Assembly: GCF_026340095.1 (NCBI RefSeq)
Contig: NZ_JAPEPO010000001.1
Location: forward strand, 1,054,001 to 1,118,000
Direction of reading: 5' to 3'
Source: Streptomyces sp. NBC_01446
GTDB lineage: Bacteria; Actinomycetota; Actinomycetes; Streptomycetales; Streptomycetaceae
DNA length: 64,000 nucleotides
Both the position numbers and the translations under genes were made by a program. A model generated the notes under the pieces. It was not told the DNA's origin. It did no database searches and saw only the letters and a list, made by a program, of their open reading frames with translations. Positions 8,876 through 16,857 of the stretch are shown here, one piece after another. Each line of letters opens with the position of its first letter. The first letter of the stretch is position 1.

Positions 8876-10249
8876 ATGGGTTCCCGTACCAAGCAGGTCC
8901 GAAGGCTCCGGCTGCTGTCGGCGCTGTCCGGCGTCGTCCTCGCGGGCGTGGCCGTGGCGCCTGCCCACGCCGAGACCGTCCGTGGCCGGCAGTGGTACCT
9001 GGATGCCATGCGGGCCGAGCAGATGTGGAAGACCAGCACCGGCAAGGGGATCACGGTCGCGGTCGTTGACTCTGGTGTGGACCGGAGCCTGCCCGACCTG
9101 CGGGGCCAGGTGCTGTCCGGGAAGGACTACTCCTACTACCCCGGCGACGAGCACTCGGATTACGACGGTCACGGGACGAGCATGGGCGTTCTGATCGCCG
9201 GCACCGGCGCGAAGGGCAGCACGACCGGCTCGTACGGCCTGGCTCCGGGAACGAAGATTCTCCCGGTCCGGGTGCCGGACTTCATCGAGCGGAGCCGCGC
9301 AGACGGCGACGGCAACCCGGACGACTTCCCCACCTATGTGTCCAAGGCGATCCGTTACGCGGCCGACTCGGACGCCCAGATCATCAACATCTCGTTGGGC
9401 AGCGAGGAACACTCGAAGAAGCTGGACGACGCGGTCTCTTACGCACTGTCCAAGAACAAGTTGATCTTCTCTGCGGTGGGCAACACCGGCTCCGGGACCA
9501 ACAGGCTGGAGTACCCGTCGGCCACGCCGGGCGTGGTGGGCGTCGGGGCGATCGGCAAGGACCTCAAGAAGACGAACGAATCCCAGCACGGCCCGCAGGT
9601 CGACCTGGTCGCCCCCGGCGCCGAGATGCTCCATACCTGCACAGGCAAGACGGGCCTGTGCGAGTCGCACGGCACCAGCGACGCCACCGCGATCGCGTCG
9701 GCATCGGCGGCCCTGATCTGGTCGAAGCACCCGGACTGGACAAACAACCAGGTCCTCCGGGTCTTGCTGAACACCGCGAGCGGTCCGGTCAGCGGCTTGA
9801 AGCGCTCTGACTCCATCGGCTACGGCGCTGTACGCCCGCGTATCGCGCTCGCGAACCCCGGTGATCCGGGCCCCGCCGACGAGTACCCACTGCCGGACTT
9901 CAAGCCGGGGGCTTCCTCGTCGGCATCGAAGGCTCCGGGGCCGGATTCTTCGAAGGGAGCCACGGCACCGGCGGCGGCCCCCGACGGCGACGGCATGAAC
10001 CCAATGCCCTGGATCTTGGGTGGAGTCGGAGCCTTGGTTCTCGCCGGGGGCGCGGTCGCCGCACTTACCCAGCGCGGCCGTAGGCGTCAGAAGGCCACAG
10101 CCACGCAGACGGTACCGGCCTGGCAGCCGACCCCTCCACCACAGCAGCCGTACGCGACCGACTGGAACCAACAGGCCCCGCCCGGCCCGCCGCAGGGCGG
10201 GCAGCAGTGGCCGCCGTACCAGGACACCAACCACACGGGGAGGCCATGA
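8876..10249 (+). CDS. mycP: Type VII secretion-associated serine protease (mycosin)
   Basis: This is a subtilisin-fold protease with signal peptide (LLSALSGVVLAGVAVAPAHA) and one C-terminal transmembrane span (PWILGGVGALVLAGGAVAAL) followed by a cytoplasmic basic/Pro-Gln tail, the mycosin topology. The catalytic triad is visible: D65 in VAVVDSGVD, H99 in DGHGTS, and S268 in HGTSDATA. Mycosins process T7SS substrates and stabilise the secretion complex on the outer face. The ATG at 8876 was chosen because AAGGA lies five bases upstream; GTG 8858 and ATG 8870 are alternatives. It sits among WXG-like genes and two bases before the next coding start. Confidence 0.9.
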   Translation: MGSRTKQVRRLRLLSALSGVVLAGVAVAPAHAETVRGRQWYLDAMRAEQMWKTSTGKGITVAVVDSGVDRSLPDLRGQVLSGKDYSYYPGDEHSDYDGHGTSMGVLIAGTGAKGSTTGSYGLAPGTKILPVRVPDFIERSRADGDGNPDDFPTYVSKAIRYAADSDAQIINISLGSEEHSKKLDDAVSYALSKNKLIFSAVGNTGSGTNRLEYPSATPGVVGVGAIGKDLKKTNESQHGPQVDLVAPGAEMLHTCTGKTGLCESHGTSDATAIASASAALIWSKHPDWTNNQVLRVLLNTASGPVSGLKRSDSIGYGAVRPRIALANPGDPGPADEYPLPDFKPGASSSASKAPGPDSSKGATAPAAAPDGDGMNPMPWILGGVGALVLAGGAVAALTQRGRRRQKATATQTVPAWQPTPPPQQPYATDWNQQAPPGPPQGGQQWPPYQDTNHTGRP

Positions 10250-10250
10250 C

Positions 10251-10700
10251 ATGGCGTGGGACGAGTGGGAGCAACTGAAATCGGACGCGCGGGAACGACG
10301 CGGCGAGCCGCCGCAGCCCATGCAACTGAACAGCATCCCGTCCGACGGCGGCGTCGCCACCGGCAGCGGGGCCCAGAACCTGAAGACGGATCCGATGGGC
10401 AAGCGGGCCGCGGTCAAGGCGCTCCAGGAAGAGATCCGGCCGGGCACGGACACGGCCGGGGACGGCGCCCGTGAAGCGTCGGCTACCGCGGCGCAGACGT
10501 TCTCTGGCTGGGCCACGAGCGAGGGCCTGGCGGACGCTCACAAGGAGTGGGAGCTGCAGGTCACCAACCTCAAGGGCCGCCTGGGCAACGATCAGACGGC
10601 GCTGACCAAGGCGCACGGCGAGTTCCAGTTCGTCGACCACAGCGTGAAGAGCCAGATAGCCCGGGTCGATCCGGGACGCGCACCGCGTCGCGAGATCTGA
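10251..10700 (+). CDS. Small helical T7SS-cluster protein
   Basis: The 149-residue protein starts MAWDEWEQLKSDARERR immediately after the mycosin stop. It contains two helical segments (LADAHKEWELQVTNLKGRL and ALTKAHGEFQFVDHSVKS), resembling one WXG-like hairpin. No signal peptide is present. Tight spacing with the mycosin gene and with the large protein that follows suggests one transcript. A partner or substrate role in type VII secretion is inferred from neighbours; no named family is claimed. Confidence 0.65.
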   Translation: MAWDEWEQLKSDARERRGEPPQPMQLNSIPSDGGVATGSGAQNLKTDPMGKRAAVKALQEEIRPGTDTAGDGAREASATAAQTFSGWATSEGLADAHKEWELQVTNLKGRLGNDQTALTKAHGEFQFVDHSVKSQIARVDPGRAPRREI

Positions 10701-10740
10701 ACCAGCAGCAGAGCAGCAGAAACGGGGAGTCGGGGCGGGC

Positions 10741-13017
10741 ATGCTCACCTATCAAGACGTGATCACCATCAAGCTCGGGGCACTGACCAACGCCGCTACA
10801 GCCTGGGACGGCATGGCCAAGGACCTGGGCACGATGGAGGGCATCTATAACGCCAAGGTGAAAAGGGTTCCCGAGGGCGGCGGATGGACGGGCATCGCGG
10901 CGGGGTCGGCCTCCGGCCAGTTCTCCGCAACCAGCCAGCAGTACCGCGACGCGCAGACCGAGGCCCGCGCGATCGCGTCGATCCTGCGCGACGCCCATGG
11001 CCAGTTCACCCGCCTTGTCGGCGAGGTGAAACGAATCGTCGCCTCGGCGGAGAAGCAGGATCTCTCCGTCAACGCACAGGGCCAGGTGCTCTACGACTTC
11101 AGCAAACTCACCCCGTACCGGCACGACGAGAACTACGGCGAGTACGTCTCGAAGGCGAAGAAGGCCGAAGAAGCCTGGACCAAGAAGATCAAGCACGCGG
11201 TACGGGCCGTCGACGACGCCGACCTGGGCGTCAAGCTCGCGCTGCACGAGGCGGCCGGCATCAAGGGCCTCTTCGAGAGGATGGCGGACGAGGCGCTGGG
11301 CCAGGGTCACACCTTCAACGGCAAGGCCGTCGGTGACATCGAGGTGTACGAGGCCCGCGAGGCCAAGGCGTATGCCGACGAGATCCTGGCGGGCGGCAAG
11401 CCGAGTGATCTGGCGGAGTGGCAGCGCCTGATGCGCGACAACTCCGACGACAAGGCGTTCAGCCGGACCTTCCTCAACTCCCTCGGCCCGGACAAGATGC
11501 TGAAGCTGACCGCTGGCATCGACGACCTCGCGTACAACGAGGACACGGGCAACAAGAAGGCGTACCTCAACATCAACGGCGGCATAGCCGACTCCCTCGC
11601 CACCGCCACCCGCGTTCCCGCCTTCAAGGACGCCAGCGGCAAACCCCTGACGCACGGCAGCGGCGCGTACAACGACGCCATGCACAACTGGATGAAGACC
11701 GACGACGCGAAGTTCTACCGCACCTGGCGCGATGGACTGCGCGAGGTCGGCGACGACAAGTACGACCTCAAGGTGGCCGGGGAGGCAGTCAACACCGTCG
11801 CCAAGGGCCACGACCAGCAGGTCCGCGGCTACCAGCTGCTGTCCACGATGATGCAGCAGGGCCACAGCGACTTCGACCCGGAGTTCACTTCGGCCGTCAC
11901 CGACGACATGATCGCCATGGAGAAGGACCACCCCGGCATCTGGAACCTGTACGGCGCGGGCTTCAGCGGCAAGGACGGCGGCTGGTTCGCAAACGACCCC
12001 GTCGACGCCTCCCTCCAGGTCATGTCCCGCACGCCCGAGGGCTCCGCGCACTACCTCGACACCGGCACCACCCTGGGCAAGCAGCGCTTCGACTACCTCG
12101 TCGGCGACGGCGAGGGCAGCCGCGACTGGGACCTCATAAACCAGACCCGCGGCGAAGGCCCCGGCGGTAACGTCGAGGTCGACGCCGGCGCCAAGATGGA
12201 CGACGACAACCGCCAGGGCCTCAATGACGCCCTCACCGCGGCGGCCACGGGCCACGATCCGAACAGCAACGCCCAGGGCCCGGATCACCACACCGCAGCC
12301 AACGACCGCGTCTTCCGCTCCGCGATGTCGACGTTCGCCGACCAGGGTGACGACATGCCCACCGCATTCCGCGACGGCATGGCCAAGATCATGACCAGTC
12401 ATGGTGACGAGGTCTACCAGTCCATGAGCAGGATCGGCGGCCAGTCGAACGATCCCCTGGCCTCGCTCGACCAGCAGCAGGTCATGGAAGTCGCCAAGCA
12501 GGTCTCCCGTAGCCAGGACTCCTACGGGATGCTTCACGAGGGCATGAACTACGCCATCCTCGGGGACATGCACGACTCCAGCCGGAATCCCGAGGACACG
12601 CTCCACGCGGCCGGGCATGCCATCGGCTTCATGGAGGAAGCCCGGTACAACGCGCTCAAGGGCGACCAGCACGACTACACCTGGGACAAGGCGTGGAGCT
12701 ATCACGCCTCCGGCGCCATCCTCAACTTCATCCCAGGAGTCGGCGACATCGCCCAACGCGGAGCCGACGCCGTCACCACGGCCTGGATTATGGACGAGCA
12801 ACAACAGCAGGCCGAGAAGCTCACCAGCGACAACCAGGCGACGTACACCTCTCGGCAGCACCAACTCGATGAGCTCGCTCGGCAGTGGTACCAGACCAAC
12901 CCGGACTGGGCCGAGGAGCACCCCGGCTATTCATACAAGCAAGGTATGTACGACCAGATCGCCGCAGCTGCGAACGACGGTAACGAGCATGCCGACGGAC
13001 TCTCAGGAGATCAGTAG
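10741..13017 (+). CDS. Large WXG/LXG-like T7SS substrate, unknown C-terminal domain
   Basis: The 758-residue protein starts MLTYQDVITIKLGALTNA. The first 110 residues form a WXG/LXG-type helical pair with a W-T-G turn (GGGWTGIAAGSASGQF). The remainder is an acidic, largely helical body with KMLKLTAGIDDLAY, DMHDSSRNPED and a hydrophobic Gly-rich segment (AILNFIPGVGDIAQRGADAV). No catalytic motif of a known toxin was recognised. There is no signal peptide, as expected for T7SS cargo. Its stop overlaps the GTG of the lipoprotein gene by one base. Cargo function is inferred from its N-terminus and the adjacent mycosin. Confidence 0.7.
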   Translation: MLTYQDVITIKLGALTNAATAWDGMAKDLGTMEGIYNAKVKRVPEGGGWTGIAAGSASGQFSATSQQYRDAQTEARAIASILRDAHGQFTRLVGEVKRIVASAEKQDLSVNAQGQVLYDFSKLTPYRHDENYGEYVSKAKKAEEAWTKKIKHAVRAVDDADLGVKLALHEAAGIKGLFERMADEALGQGHTFNGKAVGDIEVYEAREAKAYADEILAGGKPSDLAEWQRLMRDNSDDKAFSRTFLNSLGPDKMLKLTAGIDDLAYNEDTGNKKAYLNINGGIADSLATATRVPAFKDASGKPLTHGSGAYNDAMHNWMKTDDAKFYRTWRDGLREVGDDKYDLKVAGEAVNTVAKGHDQQVRGYQLLSTMMQQGHSDFDPEFTSAVTDDMIAMEKDHPGIWNLYGAGFSGKDGGWFANDPVDASLQVMSRTPEGSAHYLDTGTTLGKQRFDYLVGDGEGSRDWDLINQTRGEGPGGNVEVDAGAKMDDDNRQGLNDALTAAATGHDPNSNAQGPDHHTAANDRVFRSAMSTFADQGDDMPTAFRDGMAKIMTSHGDEVYQSMSRIGGQSNDPLASLDQQQVMEVAKQVSRSQDSYGMLHEGMNYAILGDMHDSSRNPEDTLHAAGHAIGFMEEARYNALKGDQHDYTWDKAWSYHASGAILNFIPGVGDIAQRGADAVTTAWIMDEQQQQAEKLTSDNQATYTSRQHQLDELARQWYQTNPDWAEEHPGYSYKQGMYDQIAAAANDGNEHADGLSGDQ

Positions 13018-13550
13018 TGAAGGTGGTCCGGCATGGGGCTGTGGTTCTGGCGTGCGTCGCGATAGCGGCCATGGCAACGGCCTGCAGCAGCAAAGAACTC
13101 GACGTACCGGGAAAGTTCTGTGGTGCCCCGTTGAAGAAGTCCACGCTCTCGGCCCTGCTTCCTGACGGGGATGAGGTCAAGACCCAGCAGGATGGGTCAG
13201 CGGCCACAGAGATCGTGTGCTCCTTGAACGTCGCTGGCAGCCGGGTCCTGAACTCCACGATCCGCACCCTGGACGGGCCTTTGGCGTCCGAGGACTGGGA
13301 CACGGCGCTGAGCAAGTACAAGAACGCCAAGAAGCGGGAGGTCTCCTTCCCTGGGGCCGCCGTCATCGGCGCGGACGGCGCCAGGATCACTGCCAAGTGC
13401 CAGAACGCTGCACCTTCGGACTCCTTGCTCTTCAACATCGATCTATTCGGAAGCCAGGTGGAGAACTCCGAAGCTGGGGCAGCGAAGCTCCAGAAGTTCT
13501 TGCAGGACTATGTGCCCGCCATGACAAAGCAACTCGACTGCACGACGTGA
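13017..13550 (+). CDS. Secreted lipoprotein of the T7SS-type cluster
   Basis: The 177-residue protein has a lipoprotein signal sequence (VVLACVAIAAMATACSS) with the lipidated Cys in the lipobox ATAC. The mature part contains four further Cys (C35, C68, C128 and C175), which may form disulphides. GTG start overlaps the upstream stop (TAGTG), so it is translationally coupled to the large WXG-like protein and may act with it at the cell surface, for example as a partner or self-protection factor. That role is inferred from coupling alone. The gene ends 30 bases before the inverted repeat of an insertion sequence. Confidence 0.75.
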   Translation: MKVVRHGAVVLACVAIAAMATACSSKELDVPGKFCGAPLKKSTLSALLPDGDEVKTQQDGSAATEIVCSLNVAGSRVLNSTIRTLDGPLASEDWDTALSKYKNAKKREVSFPGAAVIGADGARITAKCQNAAPSDSLLFNIDLFGSQVENSEAGAAKLQKFLQDYVPAMTKQLDCTT

Positions 13551-13579
13551 ACGAGACACAAGATGAAGCCGAGGAGAGC

Positions 13580-14815
13580 TGTGGGGCTCAAAAACACGAA
13601 TCTGGTACGGCTTTGAAGCCCGTCGCCATGAGGAGCGGGACCCGGTCCCCGCGCAGCGGTTCTACCGTCTGGGACCATGCTCCGTGATCCTGTCCACGGT
13701 GTACACCGTCACCCGCCGCCTGCTCTCGCTGCCCGCATTGCTGCTGCGGCGTGATGTCTCCAAGGACTCCGAGTTGCTGGTGCTGCGACACGAGAACGCG
13801 GTCCTGCGCCGACACGTCCCGCGCATGCGCTACGAACCAGCCGACCGCCTGTGGTTCGCCGCACTCTCGCACCTGATACCGCGCCACCGCTGGGCCCAGG
13901 TCTTCCCGATGACCCCGTCCACGCTGCTGGCATGGCACCGCAAACTCATCGCGAAGAAGTGGGACTACAGCCAGCGGCGCCGGCCCGGACGCCCGCCCAC
14001 GAGCCCCGCAGTCAAAGCCCTGGTCTTTCGCGTGGCGGCTGAGAACCCGGGATGGGGCCATCGGCGCATCCACGGCGAACTCACCCGCCTCGGCCACAAG
14101 ATGGCCGCCTCCACCGTGTGGAACATCCTCAACCAGGCCGGTATAGACCCCGCCGCACGTCGTACCGGAGCAACCTGGAGGCAGTTCCTCCAAGCCCAGG
14201 CCGAGCACATTGTCGCCGTCGACTTCCTGCACGTCGACACCATCAACCTCAAACGCATCTACGCCCTGGTCATGCTCGAACACGGCACCCGCCGCGCCCA
14301 CCTGCTCGGCGTCACCGCACACCCCACCGGCCCATGGACCACCCAGGCCGCCCGCAACTTCCTCATGGACACCGGCATGAACATCGCAGGCAAGTTCCTG
14401 ATCCGTGACCGCGGCGGCCAGTTCACCGACGCCTTCGACGCCGTCTTCGCCGACGTCGGCCTGCGCGTCCTCAAAAGCCCGCCCCAGGCCCCGAAGGCGA
14501 ACGCGCACTGCGAAAGGTTCATCGGCACCCTGCGCCGCGAGCTCCTCGACCGGACACTCATCCTCAACGAACGGCACCTGCGCCGAACCCTCACCAGGTA
14601 CCTGGAGCACTACAACGGGCACCGGCCTCACCGCGCACTGAGCCAGCTCTGGCCATCGCAAGCTGAAGCCGGACCGCCGCGCCCCATCGACCTCGCCGAG
14701 CACCGCGTTCACCGCACAGCGGTCCTCGGCGGACTCATCAACGAGTACCAGATCGCCAGTTGACACCACTACGAACCCGCAGATCAGCAGCCGAATCCCA
14801 TATTTGAGCCCCACA
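13580..14815 (+). mobile_element. Intact DDE insertion sequence, about 1.24 kb
   Basis: Matching ends TGTGGGGCTCAAA occur at 13580-13592 and, inverted, at 14803-14815. They flank a single complete transposase gene. A short internal similarity continues for several bases. No clear target-site duplication is visible next to the ends, so an old insertion or a subsequent rearrangement is possible. A decayed partial copy lies 1 kb downstream at 15793-16144. Confidence 0.8.
13684..14763 (+). CDS. Transposase, integrase-core (rve) DDE type
   Basis: The 359-residue transposase begins at a GTG. The N-terminal part is a helical/HTH DNA-binding region (LLVLRHENAVLRRHV, then PSTLLAWHRKLIAKKW), followed by the HTH_21-like NPGWGHRRIHGELTRLG. 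The catalytic core shows D180 in VDFLHVD, D242 in IRDRGGQF and E277 in AHCERF, a D-34-E spacing, and the typical ELLDRTLILNERHL and YNGHRPHRAL segments. All catalytic residues are present, so it should be active. It lies between 13-bp inverted ends. Confidence 0.9.
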   Translation: MILSTVYTVTRRLLSLPALLLRRDVSKDSELLVLRHENAVLRRHVPRMRYEPADRLWFAALSHLIPRHRWAQVFPMTPSTLLAWHRKLIAKKWDYSQRRRPGRPPTSPAVKALVFRVAAENPGWGHRRIHGELTRLGHKMAASTVWNILNQAGIDPAARRTGATWRQFLQAQAEHIVAVDFLHVDTINLKRIYALVMLEHGTRRAHLLGVTAHPTGPWTTQAARNFLMDTGMNIAGKFLIRDRGGQFTDAFDAVFADVGLRVLKSPPQAPKANAHCERFIGTLRRELLDRTLILNERHLRRTLTRYLEHYNGHRPHRALSQLWPSQAEAGPPRPIDLAEHRVHRTAVLGGLINEYQIAS

Positions 14816-15232
14816 CCATCGGCGCTCAGCGACTTTCACGTGTCTTGTCGACGGCCTTCGTCAGGTGAGCGTCAACCAGGTCCGGGCTCGTCGAGCGCGA
14901 GGGATACGGTTCCAGGAACCGAGCGCACTCGTACAGGGGTCAGCTAACGTGCAGGCCGAGTCATATCCGATACCCGTGGCCATTTGCCCGTGAACAGGAA
15001 CAAGCCAGATGTCAGTACGCCCCGAGCTGCCAGAGAACCTGAACCGAGCCGATTTTGGTGGGCTCGTCGGGCGTGAGCCGAAGGCGTTGCGAAGATGGCC
15101 GAGCGCGGGCTCATGGCTGAGCCGACTCATCAGCACCAAGGCAAACCCACTACGCCGCAGCCCTAGGCTGGAAATGGCCAAGTTAGGTCAACTCCTCGGG
15201 CCACAAAACGGAGATCTGGCTACCATGCGGGG
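14816..15232. other. Gene-poor gap right of the insertion sequence
   Basis: These 417 bases hold no gene I can support. A 75-codon frame starting at 15009 (MSVRPELPENLNRADFGG) ends in 15236 and overlaps the next gene; a 106-codon minus frame also exists. Neither has a recognised motif or a good ribosome site, so both are left as unsupported. Confidence 0.5.
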
Positions 15233-15787
15233 GTGAGTCGACAGGGAGCGGAGAATCGGAGTGGTCAGGCTAGGGCGAAGAAGGAGCCGTGGCAGGATTT
15301 CGAGGGAGAAGTCGCCGAACTCGTCGAAGGCCTCGATTCGGGCGCTTTCGTTGAGCAGGATGCTCACATACCGGGATTGGTCAGCGGGACCCTGCGACAA
15401 CTCGACGCCTTGGTACGCGGGCAGGTAGTCGGCCAGAACATCACGATTGCTATCGAGGCCAAGCGATACAAGCGGCCGGTGAGCATTGGGACCATTGACG
15501 AGTTCGTCGGCAAACTGCTCGACGTCGGTTGTGACCGCGGAGTGCTCTACGCGGCAGGTGGATTCACCGAGGGTGCTCTGTCCCGCGCGAGCAATGCACG
15601 CAATCCCGGGATCGGCTGCGTGCACCTTCCTCCGCGCGCGGATGGAATCCTCGTGATGCGTAACGCGGGGCTGAGCCCGCTAGAGCAGGCGTTTGAGGAG
15701 CATCTAGACCGAATCCTCGGTGTCCATCGGACTCAAGAATATGATGAATGGCTGCGCAACGACGTGGCCAATCTGTACCGCCACTAA
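15233..15787 (+). CDS. Mrr-like PD-(D/E)xK restriction endonuclease
   Basis: The 184-residue protein has the catalytic core of Mrr_cat-type nucleases: a first helix WQDFEGEVAELVEGL, then D58 in RQLDALVRG, the E75-A-K77 signature in TIAIEAKRYKRPV, and IDEFVGKLLDVGCDRGVLYAAGGF. These residues coordinate the metal that cuts DNA. It lacks the winged-helix DNA-binding domain of full Mrr, so it may be a stand-alone nuclease domain or need a partner. GTG start. An insertion-sequence remnant follows within ten bases, so downstream partner genes could have been lost. Confidence 0.75.
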   Translation: MSRQGAENRSGQARAKKEPWQDFEGEVAELVEGLDSGAFVEQDAHIPGLVSGTLRQLDALVRGQVVGQNITIAIEAKRYKRPVSIGTIDEFVGKLLDVGCDRGVLYAAGGFTEGALSRASNARNPGIGCVHLPPRADGILVMRNAGLSPLEQAFEEHLDRILGVHRTQEYDEWLRNDVANLYRH

Positions 15788-15792
15788 CCTCA

Positions 15793-16144
15793 GGCATCAA
15801 GTTCCTGATCCGTGACCGCAGCGGCCAGTTCACCGACGGCGGCCAGCGCGCCCTCAAAAGCCGGCCCCAGGCCCCAAAAGCGAACGCACACTGCGAAAGG
15901 TTCAACGGCACCCTTCACCGCGAACTCCTCGACCGGACACTCATCCTCAACGAACGCCACCTGCGCCGAACCCTCACCAGGTACCTGGAGCACTACAACG
16001 GGCACCGGCCCTCACCGCGCGCTGAGCCAACTCTGTCCATCGCAAGCTGAAGCCGGACCGCCGCGCCCCATCGACCTCGCCGAGCACCGCGTCCACCGCA
16101 CAGCGGTCCTCGGCGGACTCATCAACGAATACCAGATCGCCACG
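15793..16144 (+). pseudogene. Decayed partial copy of the 13.6-kb transposase
   Basis: The sequence closely follows bases 14387-14759 of the intact transposase (KFLIRDRSGQF, APKANAHCERF, RTLILNERHLRRTL, GGLINEYQIA). It lacks about 25 bases after QFTD and has one extra C in the GHRP region that shifts the frame. The N-terminal half and both terminal repeats are absent. It is a non-functional remnant. Confidence 0.85.
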
Positions 16145-16231
16145 CTTGTAACCGTCTTCGATCCGCACCCCAGGGGCAAGCAGTCCCCAACGGGCCGTAA
16201 GCCCCTTGCGCTCCTCGACCGCCGGCCGCTG

Positions 16232-16760
16232 TCCCTACGCCTACCCAAGGCTGAAACTCACCTCCACCTCGAAGGCGCGCTGAAGCTCTCATCGATCCGG
16301 TCGACTAATACGGCGAATCTCCTCCCGAGAGTCCGCCACTACCCGTCCTTCAACGCCCTTCCAGAGCAGCTACCGCGCCGTCGTCGAACTGGTCCGCACA
16401 AACGCGGATCTTCGGCATCTCGTCCGTTAAGTCGTCGAGGACGCCGCAGCATCCGGTGTCGTCTGGATCGAGCCTAATCCCAACCCCACCCACATACCTC
16501 CCGCCCTTGGACAGTCCGAGAACATACTCAGCCTGATAGTGGAGACCGAGCACTCGGTCGGCTTCCGATGCGGCGTCGCCTCGGCCTCAGCACGAGCCGC
16601 AGCCGCGCCGCGCACTTGGACCACGGCACCCGCGCGGCTGGCCGCCGCCCGCTCGAGCACGGTCGTAGTAGCCTTCGGGTTCGCCGGGGACGAGACCGCC
16701 TATCTCCTGGAGGCGTTCACGAGCCCCATTTCGATCGCTTGATCCGCTGGCCTCTTCGAG
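16232..16760 (+). pseudogene. Decayed adenosine deaminase-family gene
   Basis: The metal-binding opening of adenosine deaminases is clear at about 16240 (LPKAETHLHLEGAL, the H-x-H of the zinc site). Later pieces appear in other frames: AVVELVRTNADLRHLVR, an in-frame TAA at about 16427, then VVEDAAASGVVWIEPN and FGFAGDETA (family: GLANDE). Frameshifts, an internal stop and the missing C-terminal HxxE and HD metal/catalytic regions show the gene is dead. It lies immediately after the insertion-sequence remnant. Confidence 0.75.
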
Positions 16761-16857
16761 CTTTCAGCGAATGGGGGAAGATCGTCGCGTCCATCGGCGC
16801 AGGAAAGTGGGGAGGCTGGAGCAGCCAGGCGCGGCTGGTGATCGACATCCGCGACGC

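Noticed and set aside
8066..13017. Very long open frames opposite the mycosin (8066-10516) and the large WXG protein (10570-12921)
   Set aside because: They are antisense shadows of high-GC genes: Arg/Val/Leu/Gly-biased, without motifs, and fully overlapped by well-supported plus-strand genes.
14861..15181. 106-codon minus-strand gene
   Set aside because: No motif, no ribosome site and odd composition; not supported as a gene.
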